Source of the DNA: an uncultured Prevotellaceae bacterium
GTDB lineage: Bacteria; Bacteroidota; Bacteroidia; Bacteroidales; Bacteroidaceae
Assembly: GCA_900315105.1 (NCBI GenBank)
Contig: OMXX01000135.1
Location: 1-10,169 of the forward strand
DNA: 10,169 bases
Reading direction: 5' to 3'
The notes under the pieces: generated by a model
The model's database searches: none
The model's input: only the letters and a program-made list of their open reading frames with translations
What the model was told of the DNA's origin: nothing
Shown here: positions 7,689 through 10,169 of the stretch, one piece after another
Position numbering within the stretch: position 1 is the stretch's first letter
How the letters are laid out: each line of letters begins with the position of its first letter
Translations under genes and position numbers: made by a program

Positions 7689-8879
7689 CTAAAATAAATG
7701 CAGAAAACTCTCTGCACTAAGATATTTTGATTTTACATATTTTTCGGTTAAATAGACAGGATACAAGTGATTTGCCCAACGCAAATCAGTACCATAGCAC
7801 ACGGGGTTTCTCTCATTTATTAGTAAAGCGCTCAACATATTAACTAAGTCACTATCAATACCATATTCATTTTCTTCCTGAGTTACAAGCATCTTTTCAA
7901 CCTTTATAACTCCGTCAAATGCTGTCCTTGTTCTTGACCTATCTCTTAATCTTATATACCAAACAGCAAATCGAATATCACTTTCAACACCTTTATAATT
8001 TGGTCTATAACACGCTACAGGTGTTCTATGATACAGCGGAAGCTCTGCTATGTATCCAGGATTGGGTTTTCCATTGACATCCCTACATATTTCAGGATTG
8101 AAATTTTTAGACACGCCAAGAACATAATTGTAATTATTTTTGAATATCATGCTTTTGCGTTTATCTGCTATTATATCTTTAGTAGGTCTATATTCAAGAG
8201 ATCCATCCTTTACTAAGTAATGCTCTGAATCGAGCATTCCTTTTTTTACAAGCTCTGCGACCATATCCTTCTCGCACTGTATCATTTCATCTTGTATCTT
8301 GGCAGTTCCTCTGTCCTCAAATTTTTCAGGATCAGTCTTTGTAGAGTAAGGAATGATGTGTTTTATCTCGATGCCCATTCTTTTCAAAACAGGTAGTTCG
8401 CTTAATTTCATTGCCATAGCTTTGAAATAACCTGGTCTTCCATCCGCATCTGCAATATCGGGAACTGATATAACTATCTCTCTCATGAAGCGTTCAGGCT
8501 TAATGATTTTATTCTCCCGCTTACAGCAACCTACACCAATCTGTCCAGCAACTATCGGATAGATAACGCTTCTTCCCCCCGAAGCTATATAGGCATGATC
8601 ATCAACCTTGTATACTCTGCGTGATCCGTCAAGGAAGTAAGTTAAGTATTGTTCTTCACGAAGGGCAAGATCAAGTGCCTGCTTTTCAAGAGAAACGTAG
8701 TTCTTGGTTGGATTGGTCTCTGCCGTTCTTTCCCATATTATAGTATCTTCACTATAGTCGATAAAAGGTCTTTCAGCATGATCAAGACCATACTTATGTG
8801 CTTTATAACTTTTTCCACCAGTCTCATCTGCCAACACCTGCATGACAGATTTGGGGCTATCGGGGTATACTTGGCTCAT
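7689..8879 (-). CDS. NurA-like 5'-3' nuclease
   Basis: The protein is predicted to be a NurA-domain nuclease, the partner of HerA in DNA-end resection. FLDGSRR (82-88) gives the first conserved acidic residue, D84. KDGSLEYRP (224-232) gives D225, which matches the second DGxL motif. YVLGVSKNF (252-260) matches the G(V)xK segment. VWYIRLRDRS (306-315) and the C-terminal WANH (368-371), with H371, match the family's closing AH motif. The motif order and the adjacency to a HerA gene make the call good, but overall similarity to archetypal NurA looks low. A PIWI-like RNase H fold would look similar by eye, and no MID domain is seen. It is the first gene of the operon. AGGGAG lies 12 nt before the ATG, a slightly long spacing, and no better in-frame start exists. 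Confidence 0.75.
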   Translation of the reverse strand: MSQVYPDSPKSVMQVLADETGGKSYKAHKYGLDHAERPFIDYSEDTIIWERTAETNPTKNYVSLEKQALDLALREEQYLTYFLDGSRRVYKVDDHAYIASGGRSVIYPIVAGQIGVGCCKRENKIIKPERFMREIVISVPDIADADGRPGYFKAMAMKLSELPVLKRMGIEIKHIIPYSTKTDPEKFEDRGTAKIQDEMIQCEKDMVAELVKKGMLDSEHYLVKDGSLEYRPTKDIIADKRKSMIFKNNYNYVLGVSKNFNPEICRDVNGKPNPGYIAELPLYHRTPVACYRPNYKGVESDIRFAVWYIRLRDRSRTRTAFDGVIKVEKMLVTQEENEYGIDSDLVNMLSALLINERNPVCYGTDLRWANHLYPVYLTEKYVKSKYLSAESFLHLF

Positions 8880-8969
8880 ATATATTCACATCTCCCTATT
8901 GGATGATCTACAAGAAAACCAGAATCATGACTTATTGTTTATCTACCCTCATTATGGCAGACTATACTC
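8880..8969 (-). other. about 90-nt 5' leader of the operon
   Basis: If transcription starts about 7 nt after the -10 box, the mRNA has a leader of roughly 90 nt before the nuclease ATG. I see no conserved riboswitch or strong hairpin in it. Confidence 0.4.
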
Positions 8970-8975
8970 TTTTAT

Positions 8976-9004
8976 ATTATACCACAACTTGTCAAAAAAA
9001 GCAA
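8976..9004 (-). promoter_or_regulatory. promoter of the four-gene operon (extended -10)
   Basis: On the minus strand a perfect TATAAT (8981-8976) is preceded by TGG, giving an extended -10. TTGCTT (9004-8999) sits 17 bp upstream as a partial -35. TTGACA (8995-8990) also occurs but is only 8 bp from the -10, too close to serve it. This is the only strong promoter seen ahead of the four genes. Confidence 0.65.
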
Positions 9005-9030
9005 TAGATTTCGAGACGATTTTAATCAAA

Positions 9031-9048
9031 ACGACACAAACGACACAA
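9031..9048. repeat. two tandem copies of a 9-bp repeat
   Basis: ACGACACAA occurs twice without a gap. It lies 27 bp upstream of the operon's -35, where an activator or repressor could bind. Two copies are too few to call an iteron origin. Confidence 0.5.
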
Positions 9049-9083
9049 AGCAACACACTAATGCTAAATATAAGGACAACTAT

Positions 9084-9173
9084 CTACAATTTTCGTATCA
9101 TATCGCCTCCAAACAGAAGCAAACGCTGAGAAACAGCGGCAAATCGTCTATCAGCGTCAGATTTTTTTGTCAT
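9084..9173 (-). pseudogene. short ORF ending in an aborted gene start
   Basis: A 29-codon ATG frame ends MIRKL-stop. Within it, GGAGG followed by GCGATATG looks like a real ribosome binding site and start codon, but the new frame stops after five codons. The same frame is open upstream to a GTG at 9261-9263 (59 codons), with no ribosome binding site there. It may be the broken 5' end of a gene cut by arrival of the operon, or chance. The protein is not recognised. The surrounding stretch 9087-9283 shows no other credible gene. Confidence 0.25.
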
Positions 9174-9283
9174 AGGAGTATCTGCCTGATATGACACGCA
9201 CCTTAATATCGAATAGAACTTATGTGAAATGGAATATGAGTAAGCCAATGGACTAAACCCCACTGAAAAAGTAAATTACTAAA

Positions 9284-9321
9284 AAACAGTCTTATCCAAA
9301 CACATAGGGATAAGACTGTTT
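9284..9321 (-). terminator. rho-independent terminator after the DUF6809-like gene
   Basis: Perfect 14-bp arms (9284-9297 and 9308-9321) enclose a 10-nt loop. On the minus strand the hairpin is followed by a run of T. It lies 21 bp after the stop of the small gene and insulates the operon promoter from it. Confidence 0.92.
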
Positions 9322-9342
9322 CTGCGATTTCCGTCTATTCAA

Positions 9343-9573
9343 TCATTCCTGAATCTCCTGCATCATAGTCGCACCGTCCTTGAAACCTGCCTTGTATGCA
9401 GCTCTCATCTCAGCGGCGGCTGTCTCGCTCACGCAGTCCAGTATCTTGTGGAATACATCGATTTGCTCCTCACTCAGCGAATCTTCAAACGGTATACAGA
9501 GCTTGTTGAACTCATCAGAGAACTCGGCAGAGTGGATTTCGCCCTGTCTGTAATTGTACATCGCATCAATCAT
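9343..9573 (-). CDS. small DUF6809-like protein
   Basis: This is a 76-residue soluble helical protein of unknown function, resembling the DUF6809 family of Clostridia. The family-like features are an early MY.YRQGEI segment (5-12), a central SLSEEQIDVFHKI (about 32-44), and a C-terminal AYKAGFKDGATMMQE. I chose the ATG at 9571-9573 because AAAGGA (9583-9588) lies 9 nt upstream and the protein then begins where such proteins usually do. The frame stays open to an upstream ATG at 9669 and a GTG at 9738, neither with a ribosome binding site, which would give 108 or 131 residues. It is last in the GntR-led cluster and is followed by a strong terminator. Confidence 0.6.
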   Translation of the reverse strand: MIDAMYNYRQGEIHSAEFSDEFNKLCIPFEDSLSEEQIDVFHKILDCVSETAAAEMRAAYKAGFKDGATMMQEIQE

Positions 9574-9650
9574 AATGGTACGTCCTTTCTTTCCCTCCAA
9601 CACACGGAGAGTAGCCATATAACTGTTATTCATTGTATTATCGGTGTAGG

Positions 9651-9890
9651 TCACTTTGAGCGTGTCCATAAATAACAGGTATAGGCGTCCAGGATAGTTC
9701 CTGTGATAGTGCTTGACCAGCTCAGCCAGATAAGGCACTCTTTGTCGATGTAGTTCTTTATAAGCTCATTCATATCTATCTCTCCATTTATTTTGTTTTT
9801 TTTATAAGCCTTCAGCCGCCTGTAGTAATTTGTTCCATGGGAAGAGAGCACTACAAAAAGCAGCAGAAATATGATAAAGCCAGAGCTCAT
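9651..9890 (-). CDS. small single-helix membrane protein
   Basis: This is a 79-residue protein with one hydrophobic helix near the N-terminus (FIIFLLLFVVLSS, 5-17) and a basic segment after it (YYRRLKAYKKNK), so a cytoplasmic C-terminal part is likely. The function is unknown. AAAGGAG lies 8 nt before the ATG and follows the GntR stop closely, which places it in the same operon. An in-frame ATG at 9771-9773 has its own GGAG with 8 nt spacing, so a second product starting MNELIKNYIDKECLI is possible. That start resembles small Hfq/Sm-like proteins of Clostridia, but the C-terminal part is short and does not continue as they do. A frameshift near 9680 is possible. Confidence 0.5.
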   Translation of the reverse strand: MSSGFIIFLLLFVVLSSHGTNYYRRLKAYKKNKINGEIDMNELIKNYIDKECLIWLSWSSTITGTILDAYTCYLWTRSK

Positions 9891-9907
9891 ACTCTGTTCT
9901 CCTTTCC

Positions 9908-10169
9908 TTATCCGTCGATGTCCCACAGTGTCCTGAGAGTCTCGCAGACCTCATCTGCCGTAAGACCGGCGATCTTAGCTGAGTGTATGGCGTCTGTCAG
10001 GTGAGTTTCCAGCTGACGCATATGCTGTTCAGCCAGCATCTTCTGATCCTGAGCGTTGACGAAATACCCCTTGCCCTTAGAAGCCGTAACAAGTCCCTCA
10101 GCCGAGAGCTCTTCGTAGGCCTTCATGGTGGTGATGACGCTGATCTTCAGGTCCTGCGCAAGACCTCTG
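9908..10169 (-). CDS. GntR-family regulator, YtrA type (5' end outside the window)
   Basis: This is the C-terminal 86 residues of a winged-helix transcription repressor. The frame enters from the window edge as RGLAQDLKISVITTMKAYEE, the recognition part of the GntR helix-turn-helix, followed by the wing SAEGLVTASKGKGYFV. A short helical tail of about 50 residues follows, as in the YtrA subgroup, rather than a FadR or UbiC effector domain. YtrA regulators usually repress the operon they lead, often an ABC transporter. Here the next genes are a small membrane protein and a DUF6809-like protein. It is truncated only by the window. Confidence 0.9.
   Translation of the reverse strand, partial: RGLAQDLKISVITTMKAYEELSAEGLVTASKGKGYFVNAQDQKMLAEQHMRQLETHLTDAIHSAKIAGLTADEVCETLRTLWDIDG

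Noticed and set aside
7689..8879. Argonaute PIWI protein as an alternative identity for the nuclease
   Set aside because: The DGS, DGSL, GVSK and ANH motifs and the adjoining HerA fit NurA better. At 396 residues with no MID-like region, argonaute is unlikely.
8990..8995. TTGACA as the operon's -35 box
   Set aside because: It is only 8 bp from the TATAAT, and no suitable -10 occurs 16-18 bp after it.
9123..9168. Plus-strand hairpin pair followed by seven T, resembling an attenuator
   Set aside because: No plus-strand gene or promoter precedes it, and it overlaps a minus-strand frame. It is probably chance or a relic.
9191..9256. 21-codon plus-strand frame with AGGAG 12 nt upstream
   Set aside because: It is too short, has a long spacing and no promoter, and its translation is not recognised.

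Overview
The window looks like a piece of a Firmicutes chromosome, probably a Clostridia or Ruminococcus-like gut bacterium. The reasons are strong AGGAGG-type ribosome binding sites, many short intergenic gaps, a YtrA-type GntR regulator followed by a small DUF6809-like protein, and an IS110 element. The genus is inference. No rRNA, tRNA or CRISPR array was seen.

Layout. Positions 1-1620 hold an IS110-family insertion sequence. Its transposase is on the minus strand, and a roughly 300-base non-coding 5' region is the usual place for the bridge RNA. A 29-base imperfect inverted repeat lies in that region. Positions 1686-2329 hold a small serine recombinase on the plus strand with its own leader. 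Two strong hairpins follow (2400-2441 and 2478-2509). The second is bidirectional and closes the large minus-strand operon that arrives from the other side.

The core, 2511-8879, is one compact minus-strand operon of four genes. In transcription order they are a NurA-like nuclease, a HerA-like HAS-barrel pumping ATPase, an Hsp90/MORC-like GHKL ATPase with a coiled-coil tail, and a radical SAM protein with a B12-binding-type N-terminal domain. The gaps are 12 bp, 10 bp and a 4-bp overlap. Each downstream ribosome binding site overlaps, or lies close to, the end of the gene before it. An extended -10 promoter lies about 100 bp upstream, with a tandem 9-bp repeat behind it.

The operon looks visibly more A+T-rich than the recombinase and the right-hand genes, which suggests transfer. 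HerA-NurA is known as a DNA-end-processing translocase-nuclease machine. Adding a GHKL switch ATPase and a radical SAM enzyme next to a transposon and a recombinase fits a candidate anti-phage or DNA-processing module. I do not recognise this four-gene set as a named system.

The right end, 9343-10169, returns to ordinary minus-strand genes: a GntR/YtrA regulator (5' end outside the window), a small single-membrane-helix protein, and a DUF6809-like small protein with its own terminator. A region of confused reading frames at 9574-9770, and an aborted gene start near 9084-9173, suggest rearrangement near the operon's upstream boundary.
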